Virus record (IMG/VR): IMGVR_UViG_3300022562_001814
Coordinates: 62,001-126,000 of that record
DNA from: a virus
Length of the DNA stretch: 64,000 bases
Strand: one strand, 5' to 3'
Shown here: positions 7,962-15,470 of the stretch, one piece after another
How positions within the stretch are numbered: the stretch's first letter is position 1
How the letters are laid out: each line of letters begins with the position of its first letter
Program-made: the position numbers and the translations under genes
Notes under the pieces: generated by a model
Told to the model about the DNA's origin: nothing
The model's database searches: none
Seen by the model: the letters and a program-made list of their open reading frames with translations, nothing else

Positions 7962-8702
7962 ATGTCTATTCGTAAGGAAGATTTAGTAGATTCAGATATT
8001 ATTGATGCTTATGAACTTATTTCTGATGGCTACAATGTTTATTATTCTGCTATCGGGCAAATTGTAGGTACCACCTCTTCTACAAAAAATATAGAAATTA
8101 CTGGATTTAGAACTTTTGACATAGATCATCCTATAGAATCTGGCGATCGTGTTAGATTATTAAATACATCTGCTGGTGCAGCAGATGGTTATTATATTGT
8201 TAATTTAATTGTTGACGATTATAATTTTACAGTTGTTGAAAATATTAATGATTCTACTGGTGGTGATGGGTATTTTATGTTTATTCCAGGCGCCCAAAAA
8301 GTAGGGTTTGATCCTACAGGATTAAATATTACTACTTCTACAAATTTACAAAATGCTATTATAGATATTGCCAATAATTCATTTAGTTCAGGGCAACATA
8401 AATCATTAAGACAATTAATTCATTTTATAGATAATGGTCCAGCAGAAGGTTTTATAAGTGGAGCTTACAGAGAAATTTTACCAACTGAAAGTCCTTTTCC
8501 AACTTCCGTTATTTGGTGGGAATCTTCCGCCAAGACAGAAAAAATTGTAGAAAAAATATATACATATAATGATAATAAAACTGTTAGTCAGGTGCAATGG
8601 AAAATGTATGATACTGATGGGACGACAGTATTAACTACTGTTACGGACTCAATTATATATTCTGGTATATTTGAGTTAAATAGAAATAGGAGTATTTCTT
8701 AA
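7962..8702 (+). CDS. Virion structural protein, beta-rich
   Basis: A 246-residue protein. Residues about 30-105 form a small beta-sandwich-like unit (SGDRVRLLNTSAGAADGYYIVNLI), similar in pattern to one in the 5785-7290 protein. A region at about 145-235 has EGFISGAYREILPTESPFPTSVIWW followed by strands. DGY occurs three times. Its TAA overlaps the ATG of the next gene (TAATG at 8700-8704), so the two are probably translationally coupled and may form one adaptor or whisker complex. Confidence 0.65.
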   Translation: MSIRKEDLVDSDIIDAYELISDGYNVYYSAIGQIVGTTSSTKNIEITGFRTFDIDHPIESGDRVRLLNTSAGAADGYYIVNLIVDDYNFTVVENINDSTGGDGYFMFIPGAQKVGFDPTGLNITTSTNLQNAIIDIANNSFSSGQHKSLRQLIHFIDNGPAEGFISGAYREILPTESPFPTSVIWWESSAKTEKIVEKIYTYNDNKTVSQVQWKMYDTDGTTVLTTVTDSIIYSGIFELNRNRSIS

Positions 8703-11475
8703 TGGTTAATGAATCCCCGGCATCAGTCTTATTTAGTCGTGATGGTTATGATGTGGTTATAACCGATGGCTATACTATTACAGCCAGTCGTCCGGCTATT
8801 ATTGCTGCTGGTAAAGATGGACAGGAACAACCACACAACCAATTAGTGCGGCTTCTTTACCATTGCCAACGGGCGCGGCTACAGAAACAACTCTTGCTAC
8901 TTTATTATTAGATGCAACTTTTACGTCTCGTATTAATACTCTTGGTCAAAAAACAATGGCTAATAGTACGCCAATTGTTATTGCCTCCGATCAGACAGTT
9001 ATTCCAGTTTCGGATAATGGCGGATCAATCACAATTGATGGAACTATTACTGCCAATATTGGCACTACTAATGGTTTGGCTTTAGATACTACTTTAACGA
9101 ATGGTACCCAAAAAACCATAATTACAAATGGTACGAATGATGGATATGTTTTAAATTCAGATCCTGCTGGTACAGAATATGCTTTGGTTGTAAGAAACAT
9201 TCCTTCTGGAACCCAAATGGTGGCTGGAACTGTTGCAGCTACTCAAAGTGGTACGTGGACAGTACAGCCTGGCAATACAGCTAATACTACTCCATGGTTA
9301 ACTACTATTAATGAAGGTGGAAATTCTGCAACAGTTACGGCTTCCAATGCTCTTAAGGTTGATGGATCTGCGGTTACACAACCAATTAGTGCAGTTTCTT
9401 TACCGCTTCCTACTGGAGCTGCAACTGAAACCACGTTAGCAACATTGCTGACGGAATCTACATTTACGGCGAGAATAAATACTTTTGGTCAAAAAACTAT
9501 GGCCAATTCTACTCCAATTGTAATTGCATCAGATCAAACTGTGATTCCAGTTTCTGATAATAGCGGTTCGCTTACTATTGATACGACCCAATTACCCGCA
9601 GCATTGGTTGCTGGTAGATTAGATACAAATTTGGGTGCTTGGTTGGGATCAACTGCTCCAACAGTTGGTCAAAAAACTATGACTAACTCAGTGCCTATTG
9701 TTATAGCCTCTGATCAAAGCGCTGTTCCGGTTTCCCAGAATGGTACCTGGACCGTTCAACAGGGCACTCCTCCATGGTCTGTTTCTCAAAACGGCACCTG
9801 GACAGTACAACAAGGTACACCTCCATGGTCGGTAGTTGGACCAGGGGCAGCCGGAGCCGCTATTTCTGGTAATCCTGTGCGTATTGGAGCTTCTGACGGC
9901 TCTATTACACGAAATATTCTTAGTGATGCTGGCGGAAGATTGCAAATTGTAGGATCAGCAGCCAGTGGAGATACTGTTGCGGGAAATCCGGTATTAATTG
10001 GTGGTTCTGATGGAACAAATGCTCAAACTATTAGAACAGCGACAGATGGGACTATTAGAATTGATCCTACTGGAACAACTATTCAGCCAGTTAATGGAAC
10101 GGTTACTTCCGATCAGGGAAATCCGAATACATTAGCAAATCGTTGGCCAGTTATTATTACAGATGGAACTAATACTGGACCAACCATGGATGCCGCCCCT
10201 AGGGCAGGCTACGTGAGAATTACTGATGGTACTAATACTATTGGTACGTTATTTAAAACACTATATTCTGATCCTAATGGTGATAGAAGAGCTATTCATA
10301 ATAATGCAACAATTACTAGTAGCGGATCTACGGTTTTAACTTGGGTCGGATACTCTGAATGGTATCTGATTATTAATTTAAAGGATGTTCCAACCGGTTC
10401 ATCACCTACAATTCAATTCAAAATAGAACAAGTTGATCCAATAGATGGTACTACAGTTCTTACAGATGTAAAATCTTGGACAGGCATAATTCATACAGGT
10501 GTTGGTCAAGAAATTCTTGAGATTCCAGAATTATCTAGTGATTCTATTAAAATTTCTTGGATAGTTACAGGAGCATCGGCATCTTGGACTGGAGTAAATG
10601 TTGCTTTTTGTGGACATGCTGCCGGTAATGCTATTGAAGGGCAAGCAGAAGTAGGAACTATTGCTGATGATCCTCCAGTACCGGTTGCCGGGGTAGATTC
10701 TGATGGGTATATTCAATATTTAAATGTAGATGGTTCTGGTAATTTGAAAGTTATTACTCAAACTTCCCCGTCCAGTGCTATTAATGGATTAAATGCTGGC
10801 TACGCGAAATTGGGAGGGGGGACCGCTGGAGTACTTATTCCGGTATTATCTACTACATATAATGAACAAAGTAGTAATGCTCAACGTTCAATATCTTCTT
10901 CTAGTACTAATGATACGTCGGCGGGAACCGGTGCTCGTACTGTAGAAATTACTTATTATACCGCAACTTTTACCGGACCATTCACCGAAGTAGTTACATT
11001 AAATGGAACTACTGCTGTTAATACAACTAATACTGATATTTGTTATATAGAATCTTTGATTGTTTTAACATCTGGTTCCACCGGCGTTAATGTTGGAACC
11101 ATTACGTTATATGCTAGTACTGGAGGCGCCGGAGGTGCGGTAGCTTCTATTGGATCTAATACTTTAACTGGTGGCACAGGAGATACAAGAACATTATATG
11201 CACAACATTATGTAGCTACCGGGTTAACTTGTTCTATTACGGGTTTTTTAGTAAGTGCTTCCGGTCAATGTTCATTTTTTTTAAAAACCAAAGATCTCTC
11301 AACTGCTAATGCTTCTGAACAAATCGTTTCTGGTATTATTCCTACCTCTAATCCTTTTGAACGTACATATGGTACACCTCTTCAAGTAATAGGTCCAGCT
11401 AGAATACGTGCATATGCTATTCCATCCTCTAATAATAATACAATTAGCGCATCGATTGACTTTTATGAAGAATAA
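8702..11475 (+). pseudogene. Repeat-rich virion protein split by an apparent frameshift
   Basis: The frame starting at ATG 8702 encodes an N-terminal segment ending near KDG and stops at 8909-8911. The rest lies in the -1 frame, open from 8815 to 11475. The junction is between 8812 and about 8835, where the two frames join as a sensible peptide (AAGKDG, then TGTTTQPISAASLPLPTG). That second part repeats at 9373-9420, showing it belongs inside the protein. Joined length is about 920 residues. It contains beta-repeats, two tandem copies of SQNGTWTVQQGTPPWSV (about 9730-9833) and a C-terminal domain shared with the next gene. No classical slippery heptamer is visible, so mutation or a sequence error is more likely than programmed shifting. 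It may still be one functional virion protein. Confidence 0.7.
8836..9575 (+). repeat. Two copies of a ~67-residue coding repeat
   Basis: Copy A is at about 8836-9035 and copy B at about 9376-9575. Both encode QPISAxSLPLPTGAATETT, then FTxRINTxGQKTMANSTP and IVIASDQTVIPVSDN. A partial third copy starts near 9667 (GQKTMTNSVPIVIASDQ). The proteins are nearly identical, but the DNA differs at many third codon positions. Confidence 0.8.
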
Positions 11476-11483
11476 GGTAAATT

Positions 11484-12467
11484 ATGAGTGTACAAATAAA
11501 CGCAAATGCAGTTGTTAGTGATAGCTGGACTAATTTTAAAGCTATTGCAATAACTTCCAAAAATCTACCAATTCAATATACTGATGATGGAATAGAATAT
11601 ACTATTTTTGCTTTTGATGATAATACTATTGTTTATATAACTACTATTTGGCAAGGAACTTTACCAAATAGTGTTATTAGTAATGGATATTCTCAATCGC
11701 AAAATGATACTGATAAAACAGAATTTGAAACTTATTATAAACCATATGCTAACCTACCCATTATTAAAGGAGAATTTGATGATCCTAGATTAACGCATAA
11801 ATTAGGAAATTTAACAGCGACTTCTACATCAGAGGTTTTGGTGTGTACTCGCGGATATAGTGAGCTTTCATCACAAAGACAATGTTCAGTTCAGTCATCA
11901 AGCGTTCAAGATAAATCTACCGGATCCGGCGCCGCCGTCGTTAGAATTACTTACTTAGACAGTAGTTATGTTCTTAAATCTGAAGATGTAAATCTTAATG
12001 GTACTACTAAAGTAAATACGGTAGCTACAGATATTAGATTTATAGAAAGTTTTGAAGTTATTCAAGGGGCTGCAGCTGCAGGGGCTATTAGTTTATTAGA
12101 TGGCACAACAGGCGGGGCTTCAGAATTTTGTGGTATTTCTTCCGGAACTACTACGGCTTTTTTATGCCATCATTATGTGCCCGCAGGAAAGAAAGCCTGG
12201 ATTTTGAATTGGGGTGCAACCGTGGATGATGAATGTAGTTTTAAATTAAATGGACAAAATAGATTCACATCTAGCTTGGTTCCTGTTATATTAGATTTAG
12301 AGAAATTATTTAATGGAGGTGTATCTGGAACTAGAATTAATTTTGAAAGAAAATTACAAGCCGTGCAAGTTCCAGAAAAATCGTATATATCTTTGACCGT
12401 TGTTCCAAATCAAAGCACTAGTACTGTTATTAGATCTTGGATGGATATTTGGGAAACTGTAACTTAA
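11484..12467 (+). CDS. Virion protein paralogous to the C-terminus of its neighbour
   Basis: A 327-residue protein. From about residue 120 on it aligns with the last ~240 residues of the protein ending at 11475. The shared landmarks are a Ser-rich SVQDKSTGSGAAVVRITY segment, a VNLNGTTKVNTVATDIRFIES strand, a Gly-rich LLDGTTGGASE turn and an HHYVPAGKKAWI strand. The N-terminal third contains FEDDTIVYI-like strands: a small KTFxYP-type domain with YTDDGIEYTIFAFDDNTIVYI that is common in phages. Both proteins probably occupy related places in the virion. AAGG precedes the ATG. Confidence 0.65.
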   Translation: MSVQINANAVVSDSWTNFKAIAITSKNLPIQYTDDGIEYTIFAFDDNTIVYITTIWQGTLPNSVISNGYSQSQNDTDKTEFETYYKPYANLPIIKGEFDDPRLTHKLGNLTATSTSEVLVCTRGYSELSSQRQCSVQSSSVQDKSTGSGAAVVRITYLDSSYVLKSEDVNLNGTTKVNTVATDIRFIESFEVIQGAAAAGAISLLDGTTGGASEFCGISSGTTTAFLCHHYVPAGKKAWILNWGATVDDECSFKLNGQNRFTSSLVPVILDLEKLFNGGVSGTRINFERKLQAVQVPEKSYISLTVVPNQSTSTVIRSWMDIWETVT

Positions 12468-12480
12468 TTAAGAGGTAAGA

Positions 12481-13647
12481 ATGAAAAGAGTATTATTATT
12501 GTTGTTTGTATTTTTATTAAATTGTTCTACCGCTTCTTCCAATGAAGAGTCGGTAAACACATCTCAACTAGCATTATCTTATTGTGCTACCCCGAGTCAG
12601 TTAGCTTCTGATTTAGGATCTGCCAGTCAAGATAATGTTATTAGTTTGAGCGGAGTTAATCCTTTAGATTGTCCGGAAGTTTCTATGAGTGAAACATGGA
12701 GTGGTGGAAAGTTAGTTTTTTCCGATTCTCCAGAACATCCATCTGTTAGAGGTAAATTATATGAAGATTCTACTTTAGGGGCAACTGGTACCGATAATAA
12801 TAGAGTCTTTTTGTATCATACAAATGGTAAATCTAAAGGTAAAATGAAATTTACCGTGTTAGTTAAGAATTTAGGAGCTTCGACTGCTACTTTGACCGTT
12901 CAAAAAGTGGGTACGGCAGGACCAACCACTTCATATTTGTATGCGGGTAAGTTAGGATTTCAAAGATGGTTAGATTCTACTGCCGGTAGTGGGGTTAATG
13001 TTTCTCCAGGTTCTACTGTAACGTTGGATTCTACTTTTGATGCTTTGACTGCTAATCCAAATTATTTACTTCATGGAATTTGGGATTATTCTATGACCCA
13101 GCCTCATCAAGTGACTATTTGTGCTTTAAACCAAAATGATAATCCATTAACCGTATGTCCTGGTTTGTCTGTACTTTCAAGAGATAGTCATCAAAGAGGA
13201 ACATTTCCCTATGCTGATAAAGTTTATGATTTATCGACAAGTGTTGATACTGTTGATGGTATTCAACAATTCCCTCTTGCTAGTGGCGCACCCAATGACA
13301 GTTGGGCGGTTGGGACAGACGTAACTGATAGTTCTAGTCAAACTCTTACCGGAAATTATGGAGTTTTATATAGAATGCATTTCAGTCTTGCTTCTAGTGA
13401 TTCAAAGAATTTTGGCTTCTTGTTAAATCCAAGAGGTGGGCAATGGGGAGGAGCCGTTTGGGCCGCCCCTGGACTTGAGGCTGGTGGTAAGTTCTTGCTT
13501 CCAGCAGGTTCTGGTTCAACCGGGTTAAATACCAATGGCGTTGTAGAAGGTAAATACGATCCATCATCAACAAGTGCGCCATGGGCACAATTTATGCCAA
13601 CCGGTGGCTCTGCGCTTCCATTAAGATTTGTAATGGTTCCACACTAA
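12481..13647 (+). CDS. Predicted secreted lipoprotein
   Basis: A 388-residue protein with a classical lipoprotein signal. Met-Lys-Arg is followed by a hydrophobic core (VLLLLFVFLL) and the lipobox LLNC, with Cys15 as the lipidated residue, then a polar STASSNEES linker. Signal peptidase II would cleave before Cys15, so it is expected on the cell envelope. The mature part is beta-rich (NRVFLYHTNGKSKGKMKFTV; LQ and YAGKLGFQRWL segments). It resembles uncharacterised secreted proteins of bacteria, as far as I recall. AGAGGT at 12471-12476 is a strong ribosome binding site, and two hairpins follow the gene. A surface lipoprotein in a phage could alter receptors or block superinfection; this is inference. 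Confidence 0.75.
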   Translation: MKRVLLLLFVFLLNCSTASSNEESVNTSQLALSYCATPSQLASDLGSASQDNVISLSGVNPLDCPEVSMSETWSGGKLVFSDSPEHPSVRGKLYEDSTLGATGTDNNRVFLYHTNGKSKGKMKFTVLVKNLGASTATLTVQKVGTAGPTTSYLYAGKLGFQRWLDSTAGSGVNVSPGSTVTLDSTFDALTANPNYLLHGIWDYSMTQPHQVTICALNQNDNPLTVCPGLSVLSRDSHQRGTFPYADKVYDLSTSVDTVDGIQQFPLASGAPNDSWAVGTDVTDSSSQTLTGNYGVLYRMHFSLASSDSKNFGFLLNPRGGQWGGAVWAAPGLEAGGKFLLPAGSGSTGLNTNGVVEGKYDPSSTSAPWAQFMPTGGSALPLRFVMVPH

Positions 13648-13653
13648 TTAAAA

Positions 13654-13709
13654 AAACATAATATTTAGAAATTAGATTTTATCTAAAAAAATATCTAGAT
13701 ATTATGTTT
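13654..13709 (+). terminator. Long nested hairpin after the lipoprotein gene
   Basis: AAACATAATATTTAGA (13654-13669) pairs with TCTAGATATTATGTTT (13694-13709) as a 16-bp stem with one G-U pair. Inside it TTAGAT/ATCTAA (13672-13677 with 13681-13686) forms a second small stem. A T-rich stretch follows. It is A+T-rich, so its strength as a terminator is uncertain. Confidence 0.5.
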
Positions 13710-13725
13710 ATTTTTGATAATACTG

Positions 13726-13759
13726 AATATCCTTATTATAATTTTATAATAAGGATATT
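13726..13759 (+). terminator. Second hairpin, 16-bp perfect stem
   Basis: An uninterrupted stem (about 13726-13741 with 13744-13759, core ATATCCTTATTATAA) has a two-base spacer and is followed by TTT. It lies 22 bases before the ATG at 13782. It could act as a terminator, a bidirectional regulatory hairpin or an RNA-processing site. Together with the hairpin at 13654 it occupies the whole 134-base gap. Confidence 0.5.
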
Positions 13760-13781
13760 TTAGTATATTACAGAGGTTTAA

Positions 13782-14117
13782 ATGGTGGATTTTCGCATAA
13801 CCGGCCCAGCCCACGATTATTATAAAAAAATATCGGTTAGCAACACAACGTTTGGATTAATGACAGACGGTTATAAACCAGATGTTTTAATACCATTTTC
13901 TACTTATGGTTTAACATTTTTAAATGAAGGTACAACCACAAGCCATATAATTGAATATTCTTTTAATGGATTTGATGTGCATGGTGAAATTAACCCCACC
14001 TTACCTAATAAATATTCTGTATTTAATAATAGGGTAGGTTGTAAAATATGGTTAAGAGTTAAGTCGGGCTCCTCAGGACCTATTACGGTAGCTGTAGAAG
14101 CGTGGCAAATACGATAA
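13782..14117 (+). CDS. Small beta-sandwich virion protein
   Basis: A 111-residue protein preceded by AGAGG. The pattern TFLNEGTTTSHIIEYSFNG, then a NNRVGCKIWLRVKSGSSGPI strand pair and a final VAVEAWQI, is the kind of short all-beta protein commonly seen among head-tail genes of large phages. It contains one DGY. Function is inferred as structural. The upstream double hairpin suggests it starts a new transcript or is separately regulated. Confidence 0.6.
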   Translation: MVDFRITGPAHDYYKKISVSNTTFGLMTDGYKPDVLIPFSTYGLTFLNEGTTTSHIIEYSFNGFDVHGEINPTLPNKYSVFNNRVGCKIWLRVKSGSSGPITVAVEAWQIR

Positions 14118-14148
14118 TAGGTTTGATATATAGGTTAGAGAGAATAAG

Positions 14149-14388
14149 ATGGGTAAGAAAAAAATATTATCTGAACTTGAAACTAGAAATAACATATTAA
14201 AGGCTGCTAAACAATTGGGTTGCGAAAAGGATGTTATTCAAATTTTTAATAAATATGATTTATTATTAAGAAATTGTACTAATTTACAGGAAAGAGAAGC
14301 TATTAGCACTATGGGAAATTTAGAAATTCATCGATTACTTAGCTCTACTCCGGGCGAATTAAGTATTAATGGGAAAATTATTATATAA
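14149..14388 (+). CDS. Small helical protein of unknown function
   Basis: A 79-residue Lys- and Leu-rich protein, probably helical, with no recognisable motif. It lies between a structural gene and the cold-shock gene with short gaps (31 and 8 bases), so it is probably in the same transcript. Confidence 0.55.
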   Translation: MGKKKILSELETRNNILKAAKQLGCEKDVIQIFNKYDLLLRNCTNLQEREAISTMGNLEIHRLLSSTPGELSINGKIII

Positions 14389-14396
14389 GGTAAGAT

Positions 14397-14621
14397 ATGT
14401 CGGAAACGCATAATGGTAAAGTTATTTGGTTTAATAAATTGGGTATTGGTTTTATAGAGTGGAATAAAGACGGCGAAAAACAAAAAGATATGTTCGTTCA
14501 TTATTCTGATTTATGTATGGAAGGATTTAAAATGTTACATAAAGGACAAGATGTATCATTCGAAATCGGGTTAAATCACAAAGGACAGCCAAAAGCTGTT
14601 AATGTTAAAGTGATAAAATAA
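14397..14621 (+). CDS. Cold-shock domain protein (CspA-like)
   Basis: A 74-residue single-domain protein. The order of cold-shock signatures is clear: GKVIWFNKLGIGFIEW at residues 7-22 (with the RNP1-like aromatic/Gly motif), DMFVHYSDL at about 32-40 (RNP2), a GFKMLHKGQDVSFEI segment and a KGQPKAVNV end. Such proteins bind single-stranded RNA or DNA and act as RNA chaperones or anti-terminators. An AAGGT ribosome binding site precedes it. Its stop abuts the stop of the convergent holin-like gene. In a phage it may aid late mRNA translation or antitermination; this is inference. Confidence 0.9.
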   Translation: MSETHNGKVIWFNKLGIGFIEWNKDGEKQKDMFVHYSDLCMEGFKMLHKGQDVSFEIGLNHKGQPKAVNVKVIK

Positions 14622-14638
14622 TTATTTTAAAAATAATT
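14620..14638. terminator. AT palindrome between convergent genes
   Basis: AATTATTTT and its exact complement AAAATAATT are separated by one base, at the point where the cold-shock gene and the XhlA-like gene both end. It could serve as a weak bidirectional terminator. The stem is purely A-T, so this is tentative. Confidence 0.3.
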
Positions 14639-14891
14639 GAAGAATACCAAATATTGTACCTAAACCAAGACCACCAAGTATAACGATCAATTTAAATAAA
14701 TTTCTATCAATATCATCAATTTTTTTCTTCATATGAGTTAAATCTTTGATAATATCTTCGTTTTGTCTTTCAACTTCTAAGTAAATTTCTACTGATTTTT
14801 TATTAACTTCTAAAATATTTTTAAGATCGCCAGAAGTTAATTTGGCACCTTCTTGATCATTACAGTTTGTTTTTTTATCATTAGAAGGCAT
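14622..14891 (-). CDS. XhlA-like small membrane protein, holin-type
   Basis: An 89-residue protein. Residues 20-65 are a charged helix with heptad-like spacing (EVERQNEDIIKDLTHMKKKIDDIDRN, read as successive short pieces). One hydrophobic segment follows at about 66-88 (LIVILGGLGLGTIFGILQLF), which ends the protein. A coiled coil followed by one C-terminal membrane span is the layout of the XhlA/hemolysin family of phage holin-associated proteins. It may take part in lysis or membrane attachment. It is the last gene of a minus-strand group and lies seven bases after a 52-residue ORF. Confidence 0.6.
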   Translation of the reverse strand: MPSNDKKTNCNDQEGAKLTSGDLKNILEVNKKSVEIYLEVERQNEDIIKDLTHMKKKIDDIDRNLFKLIVILGGLGLGTIFGILQLFLK

Positions 14892-14898
14892 AACATTT

Positions 14899-15057
14899 TT
14901 ACTTTTTAAGAGAAGGATTTCTTTGTTTTTTATTGTTAATTTTAATAATGATTTGATCTATTTTTTCATTTAAATCTTTATATTCTTTTATTAGTTTTTC
15001 CGGAAGTTCAACTTCTTCTGTGTTGAGATTTAATTCTTCGGCTACATTAGTTGACAT
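14899..15057 (-). CDS. Small charged protein (52 residues)
   Basis: An ORF from ATG 15057 to TAA 14899 encoding 52 residues: an acidic first half (MSTNVAEELNLNTEEVELPE) and a Lys-rich helical second half. It fills what would otherwise be a gap in the minus-strand group and is spaced 8 bases from the gene above and 7 from the gene below. No family is recognised; its position suggests co-expression with the XhlA-like protein. Confidence 0.55.
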   Translation of the reverse strand: MSTNVAEELNLNTEEVELPEKLIKEYKDLNEKIDQIIIKINNKKQRNPSLKK

Positions 15058-15065
15058 AGAATTTC

Positions 15066-15455
15066 CTAATCGTTTGGATGGTCGGTTAAATCGGCAGTTT
15101 GTTCAGCGTAAACTTCATCAGGTATTTCTAATTCTTCATAGCGTATTTCTTCTGTTTGAATAGCAGATGCTCTTCTCGCTCTTGACGGTAAAAAAGCATA
15201 TTGTGATACTTCTATTATTTTTTTTGGTTCTACTGTTGGTGGTAGTTTTCTAACAACTATTTTTTTTCGTTTTTTAAAAATTGAACCGGAAACAGCCGAA
15301 TTTATTAATTCTTCTTTGGTAAAAAAATAATGTTTTTTATCTAATAAATTTACAGTTTTACGTGCAGGAATGGTTAAACCTAAATCAGTAAGACTAACAT
15401 CCATTTTGGATATATTAGATACCCAAAATTGTTCATTTTTATCGGGTTGAACCAT
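15066..15455 (-). CDS. Unknown protein with acidic C-terminus
   Basis: A 129-residue protein ending in TAG. It starts with a compact predicted beta region (FWVSNISKMDVSLTDLGLTI), has a basic centre (FKKRKKIVVRKLPP) and an acidic Tyr-rich tail. No known domain is recognised. Similar small proteins occur beside virion genes in other large phages, to my recollection, but I cannot name a family. It lies 15 bases after the 498-residue gene. Confidence 0.55.
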   Translation of the reverse strand: MVQPDKNEQFWVSNISKMDVSLTDLGLTIPARKTVNLLDKKHYFFTKEELINSAVSGSIFKKRKKIVVRKLPPTVEPKKIIEVSQYAFLPSRARRASAIQTEEIRYEELEIPDEVYAEQTADLTDHPND

Positions 15456-15470
15456 TTCAATATAATGTAA

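Noticed and set aside
8812-8911. Programmed frameshift in the repeat-rich virion gene
   Set aside because: The overlap has no X-XXY-YYZ heptamer in the correct frame and no clear stimulatory element, so a mutation or sequence indel is preferred.
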